This document shows, in pieces, positions 1 to 8,153 of a DNA stretch of 64,000 bases. Position 1 is the first letter of the stretch, and each line of letters begins with the position of its first letter. The notes beneath the pieces were generated by a model. That model made no database searches and was not told the DNA's origin. It saw only the letters and a list, made by a program, of their open reading frames with translations. The stretch comes from JANPCX01 sp046049865 (GTDB taxonomy: Bacteria > Pseudomonadota > Gammaproteobacteria > Burkholderiales > Burkholderiaceae_C). Where the stretch lies: contig JBJOQO010000003.1 in assembly GCA_046049865.1 (NCBI GenBank), positions 50,410 through 114,409 of the forward strand, read 5' to 3'. The position numbers and the translations under genes are program-made.

Positions 1-773
1 GGCATCCCTTTGGGCCCATAAAGTGCATGCCAAATCGTGACATCGAATCCTTTCAAACCCAACTCGTCCAAGGTAGGTAATTTGGCCAAAGCAGGTGTGG
101 TCAGACGTTTCGTGGTGGTGACCGCATAGGCCTTGACTTTGCCGGCTTCGATTTGACTTGAGGTGTTGGTCGACTGGTCACACATCAAATCGACTTGGCC
201 GCCCAATAAATCGGTCATGGCCGGGCCGGTGCCTTTGTAGGGTACGGTGGTCATGTCGATTTGGACCGTGCTTTGGAACATCAAACCGCACAAGTGAGAA
301 GCTGAACCCAGGCCCGCATTGGCCAGGTTGATCTTGCCTTTGTTGGCGTCCATCCACTTCAGGAGTTCGGCGTAGTTATTGGCGGGCAATGATGGTTTTC
401 CGATCAAGGTCATAGGCACTTCGTTGATCATGCCCAGATACTCGAAGTCTTCCAATGTTTTGTAAGGGAGCGCGCGATACAGGGCTGGTGCGGTTGCCAT
501 GCCGGAGTGAGCCAAAAGCAAGGTGTAGCCATCATTCCCCGCTTTGGCGACGCGACCTGCTCCCAAGGTTCCACCCGCGCCGGCCACGTTTTCGATGATG
601 ATGGGCTGGTTGTTCATGTGCTTGCGTATCGCTTCGCCGAAATCACGCGCTACTTTGTCGGTCGGGCCACCGGCGGCAAACGGCACGATGATGGTGATGG
701 GTTTCTCAGGGTATTGCTGGGCCATGGCGGCAGAACCCAAGATGGCGGCCGTGGCCAAAAGCAGTCGTTTCAT
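1..773 (-). CDS. TctC/Bug-family tripartite tricarboxylate transporter substrate-binding protein (partial, C-terminus off the window)
   Basis: Reads leftward from an ATG at 773 and runs off the window edge, so about 257 residues are visible of a family that is usually 320-330. The N-terminus is a short signal peptide (MKRLLLATAAILGSAAMA) followed by the family opening YPEKPITIIVPFAAGG. Later motifs VENVAGAGG-like, LLLAHSG, VPYKGTGPAM and GQVDLMCDQ are typical of Bug proteins. These are periplasmic receptors that bind small carboxylates or related compounds. The cognate TctA/TctB membrane genes are not visible, which is common for orphan Bug genes in Burkholderiales. The ligand cannot be deduced. 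Confidence 0.9.
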   Translation of the reverse strand, partial: MKRLLLATAAILGSAAMAQQYPEKPITIIVPFAAGGPTDKVARDFGEAIRKHMNNQPIIIENVAGAGGTLGAGRVAKAGNDGYTLLLAHSGMATAPALYRALPYKTLEDFEYLGMINEVPMTLIGKPSLPANNYAELLKWMDANKGKINLANAGLGSASHLCGLMFQSTVQIDMTTVPYKGTGPAMTDLLGGQVDLMCDQSTNTSSQIEAGKVKAYAVTTTKRLTTPALAKLPTLDELGLKGFDVTIWHALYGPKGM

Positions 774-937
774 GGTGGAACTCCTTGTTAATAGCGGTCG
801 CTGATTGGATGTTTGTGGCACCGACCCGTAACGCAGCGTGCGTGCCCAATGGAGCCGGTGTTGACACATTGTGAAGCTGCGGAGATGGGTGCGGGTCACG
901 GAAACTACTTAGTTGACAACGTTTTTTTCGAGCGTGC
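774..937. other. intergenic gap, nothing recognised
   Basis: This 164-base gap lies between the start of the TctC-like gene and the stop of the PaaK-like gene, so it should hold the TctC promoter. I see no clear hairpin terminator with a T-run and no convincing -35/-10 pair. Confidence 0.4.
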
Positions 938-2233
938 TTAGCCCACCGGCCGCTGATCGACCACCACTTTGCCGTCATTGGGCAAACTACCCAATTGGCT
1001 GAACTGAACTTCCCCTCGAAGCTTGGTGACTTCGCGCATGCTGGTAATTAATTGTTCGCTTAAGCGAGCCTTGGTACCCTGTGCCAAGGCTGCGGTTTCC
1101 ACCCAAAGTGTCATGCGGTCTTGAGCCGTTTCGCTGTCCACCACCAAACGGGCGCGTTGCACCTCGGGGTGGCGGCTGGCGATGGCGGCCACTTGGGAGG
1201 GGTGCACAAACATGCCGCGTACTTTGGCGGTTTGGTCAGCGCGGCCAAGCCAGCCGCGGATTCGGGTATTGCTGCGGCCGGTCGGGCAGGGGCCGGGCAG
1301 TACAGCAGACAAATCGCCTGTGCCAAAACGAATCAAGGGGTAGTCGGGGTTCAGGGTGGTGACCACCACTTCGCCGACTTCGCCTTCGGGTACGGGCTCG
1401 CCCGTTCCGGGGCGCACGATTTCCACAATCACCTCTTCATCCAGCACCAAACCTTCACGGGCCGATGTTTCGTAGGCGATCAATCCGAGGTCGGCCGTGG
1501 CGTAACACTGAAAGGCTTGTATACCGCGAGCGAGCAAGTCGTCGCGCAGGCTGGCGGGAAAGGCCTCACCGCTGACCAAGGCGTGTTGGAGCGAGGGCAA
1601 GGCTACACCCATGTCGGCCGCTTTGTCGAGAATGATTCTCAGAAAACTGGGGGTGCCGGTGTAGGCGTTGGGCTGCAAGGTTCGTATCGCCTGCACCTGT
1701 TGCTCCGTTTGCCCCGTGCCGGCGGGGAACACTGTGCAACCCAGTGCATGGGCGCCGGTTTCCATCATGGAGCCTGCGGGGGTGAAGTGGTAGCTGAACG
1801 CGTTGTGGACCAAGTCGCCCGCACGAAAACCCGCCGCAAACAGGGCTCGCGCGATGCGCCAGTAGTTGGGGGCGCGGCCTTCGGGCTCATGGATGAGGCC
1901 GGGTGAGGCAAACACCCGCAAGGGGCGCTGAGTTTGTAGGGAGGCGCGTCCCCAACTGACCGCCGAGAAGCCACCGAACACGTCATGCGGAGCACTGGCG
2001 TGTTGACTCTCCATCAATTCGTGCTTGCGCACCACGGGCAATTTCGCCAGGGCGGCACGGGTGTTGATGTTTTCGGTGTGCAGGCCATGAAAACGGTGTT
2101 GATAGGCGGGGGCGTGCTGTTTGGCATGCTGGACCTGTTTGGCCAGACGCTGCATCAACGCCGCTTCACGCTCTTCGGGGGAGCGGGTCTCTAGCAGGTC
2201 GTAGTAGTCGCTTGGGTTCAGTGCGGGTGTCAT
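938..2233 (-). CDS. phenylacetate--CoA ligase-like (PaaK-type) AMP-dependent ligase
   Basis: Encodes 431 residues, the usual PaaK length (about 430). PaaK enzymes adenylate an aryl or alkyl carboxylate and transfer it to CoA in the cytoplasm. Visible features are the N-terminal DYYDLLETRSPEER region, the AYTGTPSFL stretch, the LVSGEAFP loop, the ATADLG segment and the RFGTGDLS motif. I place the start at the ATG at 2233; a TTG two codons upstream (2239) is possible. It is the last gene of the liv operon, 15 bases after the 97-aa gene, so it probably activates the acid imported by the transporter. The substrate is unknown; phenylacetate itself is only the family name. Confidence 0.85.
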   Translation of the reverse strand: MTPALNPSDYYDLLETRSPEEREAALMQRLAKQVQHAKQHAPAYQHRFHGLHTENINTRAALAKLPVVRKHELMESQHASAPHDVFGGFSAVSWGRASLQTQRPLRVFASPGLIHEPEGRAPNYWRIARALFAAGFRAGDLVHNAFSYHFTPAGSMMETGAHALGCTVFPAGTGQTEQQVQAIRTLQPNAYTGTPSFLRIILDKAADMGVALPSLQHALVSGEAFPASLRDDLLARGIQAFQCYATADLGLIAYETSAREGLVLDEEVIVEIVRPGTGEPVPEGEVGEVVVTTLNPDYPLIRFGTGDLSAVLPGPCPTGRSNTRIRGWLGRADQTAKVRGMFVHPSQVAAIASRHPEVQRARLVVDSETAQDRMTLWVETAALAQGTKARLSEQLITSMREVTKLRGEVQFSQLGSLPNDGKVVVDQRPVG

Positions 2234-2248
2234 GGTCAACGGGCCTCT

Positions 2249-2542
2249 TCAATCTTCGTCGACCCAGCGCAACAACCGGCGTTTGATGTCGTCTTGCAGT
2301 TTGCGAACGTCGGCACTGCTTTTTAGGGTTTGAACATCCCACTCGCTGCGCTGCGAGCGGCGTCTGGCGATGCGTGCGGTGATCGCATCGTCCTGTACGT
2401 GAAGGTCTAGCACGGCAACACCTTGAAGCTCAAAACCCGAGCCCTTTTCAGTCAGTACCCGCAAATCGCGCACATGCCGCTTGAGTTGCTGCAAGGCGTC
2501 AACGGGTTTGAAGGACGGCAGGGCGAAAAAGTCGTCGACCAT
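2249..2542 (-). CDS. conserved-position small protein of unknown function (97 aa)
   Basis: This ATG-started reading frame lies 11 bases after livF and 15 bases before the PaaK-like gene, so it is almost certainly co-transcribed and translated. The protein is charged and soluble, with no signal peptide or membrane segment. The C-terminal third is rich in Arg, Lys and Asp (IARRRSQRSEWDVQTLKSS...DDIKRRLLRWVDED) and looks helical. I do not recognise the family. Position suggests a helper for one of the two CoA ligases or for the transporter, but this is inference. Confidence 0.65.
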   Translation of the reverse strand: MVDDFFALPSFKPVDALQQLKRHVRDLRVLTEKGSGFELQGVAVLDLHVQDDAITARIARRRSQRSEWDVQTLKSSADVRKLQDDIKRRLLRWVDED

Positions 2543-2553
2543 GAACCACTCCG

Positions 2554-3369
2554 TCAGGCCAACCAGCGCTTGCGGCGCTTGTAGCTTTTGACGTCTTTGA
2601 AACTCTTTTTGTCATCGCTGCTCTTGCCCATGCCGAGGTAGAACTCCTTCACATCTTCGTTCTCGCGCAAGCTGCTGGCCGCCCCGTCCATCACGATGCG
2701 GCCGTTCTCCAAGATGTAGCCGTAGTCGGCATAACGCAGCGCCATGTGGGTGTTTTGTTCGGCGAGCAAGAAGGTGACCTTCTCGCGTTGGTTCAAGTCT
2801 TTCACGATCTCAAAAACCTCTTCCACGATTTGCGGTGCCAGGCCCATGCTGGGTTCGTCCAGCAACACCATGCGCGGGTTGGCCATCAGGGCGCGGCCAA
2901 TGGCGCACATTTGTTGTTCGCCGCCCGAGGTGTAGGCCGCCTGCGAGGTGCGGCGTGTTTTGAGTCGGGGAAAGTAGTTGTAAACCTTCTCCAGTGTTTG
3001 TGCCACGGCGGCTTTTCCATCGCGCCGGGTGTAGGCGCCCGTCATCAGGTTCTCTTCCAAGGTCAGGTGAGCAAAACAGTGGCGGCCTTCCATGACCTGA
3101 ATGACACCGCGTTGCACCATGTCTGCGGTCGAGAGTTTTTCAATGCGCTCGCCACGCAGTTCAATCGACCCTTTGGTGACTTCACCCCGCTCGCCAGCCA
3201 GCAAGTTGCTCACCGCGCGCAGGGTGGTGGTTTTGCCCGCACCGTTGCCACCCAGCAGCGCCACCACGCCACCCTCGGGCACCTGCAGCGAGACGCCCTT
3301 GAGCACCAAGATGACATGGTTGTATATGACTTCAATGCCGTTGACGTTGAGGAGGATGTTGGCGCTCAT
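2554..3369 (-). CDS. livF: branched-chain amino acid-type ABC transporter ATP-binding protein LivF
   Basis: Encodes 271 residues. It is one of the two cytoplasmic ATPases of a Liv/HAAT-type importer. Walker A is GGNGAGKTT (about residue 40), the signature is SGGEQQM and Walker B is MVLLDEPSMGLAP. The C-terminus has an extra basic tail (KSYKRRKRWLA) beyond the usual LivF end. It follows livK in the operon after a gap holding a 96-bp repeat. Overall the transporter is LivGHMKF-like, but the two ligase genes suggest it imports an aromatic or aliphatic acid rather than leucine. Confidence 0.93.
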   Translation of the reverse strand: MSANILLNVNGIEVIYNHVILVLKGVSLQVPEGGVVALLGGNGAGKTTTLRAVSNLLAGERGEVTKGSIELRGERIEKLSTADMVQRGVIQVMEGRHCFAHLTLEENLMTGAYTRRDGKAAVAQTLEKVYNYFPRLKTRRTSQAAYTSGGEQQMCAIGRALMANPRMVLLDEPSMGLAPQIVEEVFEIVKDLNQREKVTFLLAEQNTHMALRYADYGYILENGRIVMDGAASSLRENEDVKEFYLGMGKSSDDKKSFKDVKSYKRRKRWLA

Positions 3370-3398
3370 GCGTGACCCACCAAATTAAATTCAAACAC

Positions 3399-3494
3399 CG
3401 TCATTCCCGCGCAGGCGGGAATCCAGTGCGGTGCAGAGAAATCGAGGTGATGCTCGGCCCACACCGCTGGATTCCCGCCTGCGCGGGAATGACG
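3399..3494. repeat. 96-bp element with 27-bp inverted ends (dRS3-like core), copy 1
   Basis: The left end (3399-3425) and right end (3468-3494) are inverted copies. Each contains the palindrome ATTCCCGCxxxxGCGGGAAT. The 42 bases between are unique to this copy. Matching elements occur at 43960-44059 and 49458-49557. The core resembles the Neisseria dRS3 repeat (ATTCCC-N8-GGGAAT, from memory). It lies in the livK-livF gap and would form a strong hairpin in the operon mRNA. Confidence 0.85.
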
Positions 3495-3544
3495 GGCTTG
3501 GCTTGGCATCACCACAGTTCGCTTTGAAGTTTCTTTGCTGTGGG

Positions 3545-4882
3545 TCAAGACTGGCAATCCGCTGGTGCGCGCCGCGTGAGCTTTTTCTCGGCTGCGTACT
3601 TATCCGCCGACGCCTTCACCATGGGCCGAATGATTTGGTCGTCCGCTTGCAACCAGTCTGAACTCCAAGTGAACTTGGCGCCGTCCCAGGTGTGCACACG
3701 CGCCCATGCCGAGCCCATGTGGTCGGCGCAACTGGTGGACACCGGACGCATCACGCCCTTGAATCCCAGTGCGTCGAGCTTGGGCTGGGTCAGGTTGAGG
3801 TTCTCATAACCCCAACGGGCTTGTTCTCCGGTGATGACCTTGCCTTTGCCAAAACGTTCCTGTGCGGCACGCACGCCTTCCACCGCCAGCATGGCACCCA
3901 CGACCCCGCGCATGTAAAGCACAGAGCCCACTTCCTCTTTGGGCCCGGTGCCTTGATTGGCACCATGCACTTTGGACAGAATGTCTTTGACCACCACGGC
4001 GTCGAACTCTGAGCCGTGTTGCATCATCACGGCGCTATAGCCCTTGGCTGCGGCACCGATGTCTTTGAGGTCGGGCTCTGCGCCGGACCACCAGGTGCCA
4101 TACATTTTTTCGCGTGGGTAGCCTGTGGCCACAGCCTCTTTGATGGCGGTGGCCGTCATCACGCCCCAGGTTTGCATGACCACGAAGTCAGGGCGCTGTT
4201 GACGCACTTGCAACCAGATGGCTTTTTGTTCCACACCGGGTGCGGGCACGGGCAGCAGTTGCAGCTCAAAACCGTGGGTTTGGGCGCGTTCGTTCATGAT
4301 GGGCAGCAGCTCTTTGCCAAAAGGGCTGTCGTGGTAGACCACGCCAATCTTTTTGCCTTTGAGTTTGTCCCAGCCACCTTCTTTTTTGGCGATGTGCTGC
4401 AACACGGTGTCGCCCGCCACCCAGTAGTGGCCAATCAAGGGGAAGTTCCACTTGAACACGCCGCCATCGGCGGAGTCGCTGCGACCGTAACCCGAGGTGA
4501 TCATCGGAATTTTATCGGTGGGGATTTTTTCAGTGAGCGCAAAGGTGATGCCGGTGGACAGCGGCTGGAACACCGTGGCGCCGCCGTGTTTGCCTTTGAG
4601 CCGCTCGTAACACTCCACGCCCCTGTCGGTGGCGTAGGCGGTTTCGCACTCTTCCACCAAAGTTTTCACACCGTTGATGCCGCCGCGCAGATTGACGAGT
4701 TTCATGTAGTCGGCATAACCGTTGGCGAACGGGGTTGCATTGGGTGCAACTGGCCCGGTGCGCCCAGTCAGGCTGGGGAAAAACTGCACCTTCTCTTGGG
4801 CCAGCAGGGCAGGGGAGGTCAGCAGTGCGGCGCTGCTCACTGTGGCGAGCAGGGAAGCGCGGGTGATGGATGTGAACTTCAT
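3545..4882 (-). CDS. livK: periplasmic branched-chain amino acid-type ABC transporter substrate-binding protein (LivK family)
   Basis: Encodes 445 residues, with a signal peptide of about 28 residues ending near SPALLAQ. The mature protein has the Peripla_BP_6 fold signature: a GxxAxxNxTPFANGYADYMKLVN N-lobe, GKKIGVVYHDSPFGKE and a C-lobe RPDFVVMQTWG segment. At 445 aa it is longer than E. coli LivK (about 370). It resembles the long variants often found with CoA-ligase genes in Burkholderiales. It captures the ligand in the periplasm and hands it to LivH/LivM. The ligand is not predictable from sequence alone. Confidence 0.92.
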   Translation of the reverse strand: MKFTSITRASLLATVSSAALLTSPALLAQEKVQFFPSLTGRTGPVAPNATPFANGYADYMKLVNLRGGINGVKTLVEECETAYATDRGVECYERLKGKHGGATVFQPLSTGITFALTEKIPTDKIPMITSGYGRSDSADGGVFKWNFPLIGHYWVAGDTVLQHIAKKEGGWDKLKGKKIGVVYHDSPFGKELLPIMNERAQTHGFELQLLPVPAPGVEQKAIWLQVRQQRPDFVVMQTWGVMTATAIKEAVATGYPREKMYGTWWSGAEPDLKDIGAAAKGYSAVMMQHGSEFDAVVVKDILSKVHGANQGTGPKEEVGSVLYMRGVVGAMLAVEGVRAAQERFGKGKVITGEQARWGYENLNLTQPKLDALGFKGVMRPVSTSCADHMGSAWARVHTWDGAKFTWSSDWLQADDQIIRPMVKASADKYAAEKKLTRRAPADCQS

Positions 4883-4979
4883 GGCGTGTCTCCAGTGGAT
4901 GGATAGCTGTTTGCACTTCTTTTGTTTTTGTCTCTCACCGGTCAGTGCGGTCCGGTTCGAGTGGTCTTGAAAAAGCTGG

Positions 4980-6056
4980 TCAATGCGGGAAAGGCCACAG
5001 GCGCATTTTTTCTTTGCCTATGGACCACAAACGCGCCAAACCGTGAGGCTCAACGATGAGGAAGAAAACAATCAAGGCGCCAAAAATCATCAGCTCGGCA
5101 TGGGACACACCGGCCGTGGTGATGTTGATGCCGAGTAGGTTGCCTAATGCGGGCAGTGCTTGGCTCAAGAAAATGGGAAGCAAGACGATGAAGGCCGCGC
5201 CAAAGAAGCTTCCCATGATGGAACCCAGCCCGCCGATGATGACCATGAAGAGCAACTGAAAGCTGCGGTCGATAGAGAAGGCAGCGGGCTCCCATGAACC
5301 CAGGTGCACAAATCCCCAGAGTGCGCCGGCCACCCCCACGATGAAACTGCTGACCGCAAACGCGCTGAGCTTGGCATAGACGGGCCGTATGCCGATCACG
5401 GCGGCAGCGACGTCCATGTCGCGTATCGCCATCCACTCGCGTCCAATGTGGCCACGCACCAGGTTTTTAGCGGCCACTCCAAAGACGATCAAGAAGCCCA
5501 AGCACAGCAGGTATTTCTCCAGCGGCGTGTTGATGGAAATTCCAAACACACTCATGTTGGAGATAGACACCGAGCCCGAAGACGAGTTGTTGGTGAACCA
5601 GGAAATGCGCAAAAAAGCCCAGTCGCAAAAGAACTGCGCCGCCAAGGTGGCCACTGCCAAGTACAGGCCCTTGATGCGCAAGGACGGAATACCAAAGAGC
5701 ACGCCCACCAAGGTGGCGCAGCCCCCGCCCAGCAGCAGGGCCAGCAGCAAAGGCATGCCCTCAACGCGCACCGAGAAGTTGTAGGCCGCATAAGCGCCCA
5801 CCGCCATGAAGGCGCCGGTCCCCAAAGACACCTGGCCGCAGTAACCCACGAGGATGTTCAGGCCCAAAGCGGCCAACGACAAAATCAAGAAGGGAATCAA
5901 CAAGGCGCGAAACACGTATTCGTCAGCGAGCAAGGGCACACCCACCACGGCAAAGGCCAGCAACAAACCGATGGCGATGCGGTCTTGCGTTATGGGGAAG
6001 ACCTGAGCGTCTGCCCTGTAGCTGGTTTTGAATTGGCCGTTTTCTCTGTAAAACAT
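4980..6056 (-). CDS. livM: ABC transporter permease LivM
   Basis: Encodes 358 residues of an inner-membrane permease with about nine hydrophobic segments. The family pattern includes ALGLNILVGYCGQVSLG near the N-terminal third and GREWMAIRDMDVAAAVIGI in the cytoplasmic loop that contacts the ATPase. FIVGVAGALWGF and QLLFMVIIGGLGSIMGSFFGAAFI follow in the C-terminal half. It pairs with LivH to form the channel. The operon gap to livH contains an inverted C/G-rich repeat. Confidence 0.93.
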   Translation of the reverse strand: MFYRENGQFKTSYRADAQVFPITQDRIAIGLLLAFAVVGVPLLADEYVFRALLIPFLILSLAALGLNILVGYCGQVSLGTGAFMAVGAYAAYNFSVRVEGMPLLLALLLGGGCATLVGVLFGIPSLRIKGLYLAVATLAAQFFCDWAFLRISWFTNNSSSGSVSISNMSVFGISINTPLEKYLLCLGFLIVFGVAAKNLVRGHIGREWMAIRDMDVAAAVIGIRPVYAKLSAFAVSSFIVGVAGALWGFVHLGSWEPAAFSIDRSFQLLFMVIIGGLGSIMGSFFGAAFIVLLPIFLSQALPALGNLLGINITTAGVSHAELMIFGALIVFFLIVEPHGLARLWSIGKEKMRLWPFPH

Positions 6057-6099
6057 ATGGATCTTCTATTCGACAACAGGTTGTGCGCCAACGGACCTG

Positions 6100-6175
6100 C
6101 CCTCATCCCAACCCTCTCCCAGAGGGAGGCGGAGTGTTTGCCCCCTCTCCCTCTGGGAGAGGGCTGGGGTGAGGG
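6100..6175. repeat. C/G-rich inverted-repeat element, copy 1 (livH-livM gap)
   Basis: The left arm begins CCCTCATCCCAACCCTCTCC (6100) and the right arm ends with its near-complement GAGAGGGCTGGGGTGAGGG (6157-6175). Each arm also folds on itself through CTCCC/GGGAG. A second copy lies at 7232-7316. Both are in gaps of the liv operon, where they would form long RNA hairpins. Confidence 0.8.
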
Positions 6176-6286
6176 GGCGAGTGAAGACGTGGTTCTTAAA
6201 CGCGATCAATGATCTTTTGGCTTCGGCCGCTGCGCTTAACTTGGCCAAGGCCAAGTGAGCCTGCGCCGAAAAATCATGTATTTTTT

Positions 6287-7216
6287 TCATACGCGGTCGA
6301 TGATTTTTTCGCCGAAGAGACCTTGCGGTCGCACCAGCAGCACAAAGAGCACCAGCACATATCCAAACCAAATTTCAATCCCGCCACCGAGTAGTGGGCC
6401 GATGTAAACCTCGGAGAGTTTTTCGCCCACACCCAAAATCAGGCCGCCGACAATGGCGCCAGGCACCGAGGTCAGTCCACCCAAAATCACCACCGGTAAA
6501 GCTTTGAGCGCCAGCACACTGAGTGAGAACTGCACACCGAGTTTGCTGCCCCAAATCATTCCCGCCACCAAGGCTGAAAAGCCCGCCACGCTCCACACGA
6601 TGACCCACACCCGGGGCAGTGGGATGCCGATGGACTGGGCGGCTTGGTGATCGTCGGCCACGGCACGCAGGGCTCTTCCGGTGGCCGTGGTTTGAAAGAA
6701 GATGGACAGCGCCACGACCAGCGCAGCGGCAATGGCGGCCGCATAGAGGTCTTCTTTGTTGACCAAGATGCCGCCGGGGAAAACGCTGTCTAACAAGAAC
6801 ATCGGGTCTTTCGGCAACCCAATGTCGATCTTGTAGATGGCGCTGCCAAACAAGGTTTGACCAAAACCGTCCAGGAAGTAAGCAATGCCCAAGGTGGCCA
6901 TGAGCAAGGTGATGCCTTCTTGGTTAACGAGTTTGCTCAGTACCAGGCGTTCAATCAGCCAGGCCACGACCACCATCAGCACCATGGCGGCTCCAAAGGC
7001 CAGCACATTGGCGAGCCACTTGCTGTTCAAACCCAGCAGCAAAGGAAACCACTCAGAGAACCGCGCCATGGCCAAGGCAGCAAAAAGCACCATGGCCCCC
7101 TGGGCAAAGTTGAAGACGCCGCTGGCTTTGAAGATGAGCACAAAACCCAGGGCCACCAGGCCATAAAGCATGCCCGACATCAAACCACCGATCACTGTTT
7201 CGAGAAAAAAGCCCAT
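6287..7216 (-). CDS. livH: ABC transporter permease LivH
   Basis: Encodes 309 residues, typical for LivH. Features are the N-terminal GLMSGMLYGLVALGFVLIFKASGVFNFAQGAM signature region, the EAA-like loop GRALRAVADDHQAAQSIGI, and a C-terminal GGLTSVPGAIVGGLILGVGE followed by VLLVRPQGLFGEKIIDRV. It forms the membrane channel with LivM. The start at ATG 7216 follows a gap containing the second C/G-rich repeat. Confidence 0.94.
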   Translation of the reverse strand: MGFFLETVIGGLMSGMLYGLVALGFVLIFKASGVFNFAQGAMVLFAALAMARFSEWFPLLLGLNSKWLANVLAFGAAMVLMVVVAWLIERLVLSKLVNQEGITLLMATLGIAYFLDGFGQTLFGSAIYKIDIGLPKDPMFLLDSVFPGGILVNKEDLYAAAIAAALVVALSIFFQTTATGRALRAVADDHQAAQSIGIPLPRVWVIVWSVAGFSALVAGMIWGSKLGVQFSLSVLALKALPVVILGGLTSVPGAIVGGLILGVGEKLSEVYIGPLLGGGIEIWFGYVLVLFVLLVRPQGLFGEKIIDRV

Positions 7217-7231
7217 GGTGTTCGCTTTACT

Positions 7232-7316
7232 CCCTCGCCCCTTTGGGGAGAGGGTGGGGTGAGGGGTGGTGGCGATGCGCCGCCCTCACCCCAACCCTCT
7301 CCCAGAGGGAGAGGGG
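7232..7316. repeat. C/G-rich inverted-repeat element, copy 2 (livG-livH gap)
   Basis: The left arm (7232-7266) is complementary to the right arm (7283-7316), and the arms match those at 6100-6175. The central spacer differs. It sits between the livG stop and the livH start, within the same transcript. Confidence 0.8.
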
Positions 7317-7353
7317 GCCACAGAGAAAACGGGTGCCGCAATTCATTGGCAGG

Positions 7354-8148
7354 TCAGCCGTTTGCAGTGCCCAAATAGGCGCTGATGACATCCTGATTGG
7401 CACGCACTTCATCGGGCGTGCCATCGCCAATTTTTTTGCCGTAGTCCAGCACCACCACGCGGTCGGAGATGTCCATGACCACGCCCATGTCGTGTTCAAT
7501 CAGCACGATGGTGGTGCCGAATTCTTCGTTCACGTCTAGGATGAAACGGCACATGTCTTGTTTCTCTTCGACATTCATGCCGGCCATGGGTTCGTCGAGC
7601 AGCAGCACCTGTGGCTCCATGGCCAAGGCGCGGCCCAGGTCCACCCGTTTTTGCAGGCCGTAGGGAAGGCGACCGACAGCGGTTTTGCGGTAGGCCTGAA
7701 TTTCCAGGAAGTCGATGATGTGTTCGACGAACTCGCGGTGCGCCACTTCCTCGCGCTCGGCCGCGCCCCAGCGCCAGGCTTGTTGAAAGAGGTTGCTCTT
7801 CATCTTCAGGTTGCGGCCTGTCATGAGGTTGTCCACCACATTCATGCCTTTGAAGAGGGCCAGGTTTTGGAAGGTGCGGGCCACACCCATCTTGGCCACC
7901 TGGCGTGAATTCATGTGGCTGAAGGTGTGGCCGCGAAAGGTGATTTGCCCTTCTTGCGGGGCATACACCCCGTTGATGCAGTTGAGCATCGAACTCTTGC
8001 CCGCACCATTGGGGCCGATGATGGCGCGCACCTCGTGTTCCCGCACATCAAAGCTGATGTCGGTGAGCGCCTTCACGCCACCAAAACGCAAGCTGATGTT
8101 CTGCACCTGCAGAATCACATCACCTATGGTTTTGTTGTGCGGACCCAT
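7354..8148 (-). CDS. livG: branched-chain amino acid-type ABC transporter ATP-binding protein LivG
   Basis: Encodes 264 residues. Walker A is GPNGAGKSS, the LivG-specific loop is GVARTFQNLALFKGMNVVDNLMTGRN, the degenerate signature is LPYGLQKRVDLGRAL and Walker B is VLLLDEPMAGMN. The C-terminus VLDYGKKIGDGTPDEVRANQDVISAYLG is family-typical. It lies 5 bases after the acyl-CoA synthetase stop, so the two are translationally close. It works with LivF to power the importer. Confidence 0.95.
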   Translation of the reverse strand: MGPHNKTIGDVILQVQNISLRFGGVKALTDISFDVREHEVRAIIGPNGAGKSSMLNCINGVYAPQEGQITFRGHTFSHMNSRQVAKMGVARTFQNLALFKGMNVVDNLMTGRNLKMKSNLFQQAWRWGAAEREEVAHREFVEHIIDFLEIQAYRKTAVGRLPYGLQKRVDLGRALAMEPQVLLLDEPMAGMNVEEKQDMCRFILDVNEEFGTTIVLIEHDMGVVMDISDRVVVLDYGKKIGDGTPDEVRANQDVISAYLGTANG

Positions 8149-8153
8149 GGTGT

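Noticed and set aside
507..804. Two overlapping plus-strand frames opposite the TctC-like gene
   Set aside because: Antisense shadows of a clear Bug-family gene.
3366..3557. 63-residue minus-strand frame over the first 100-bp-type repeat (peptides like HSRAGGNP)
   Set aside because: It is the well-known translation of this repeat and not a gene; the similar peptide at 44 kb is accepted only because of its coupled start and stop.
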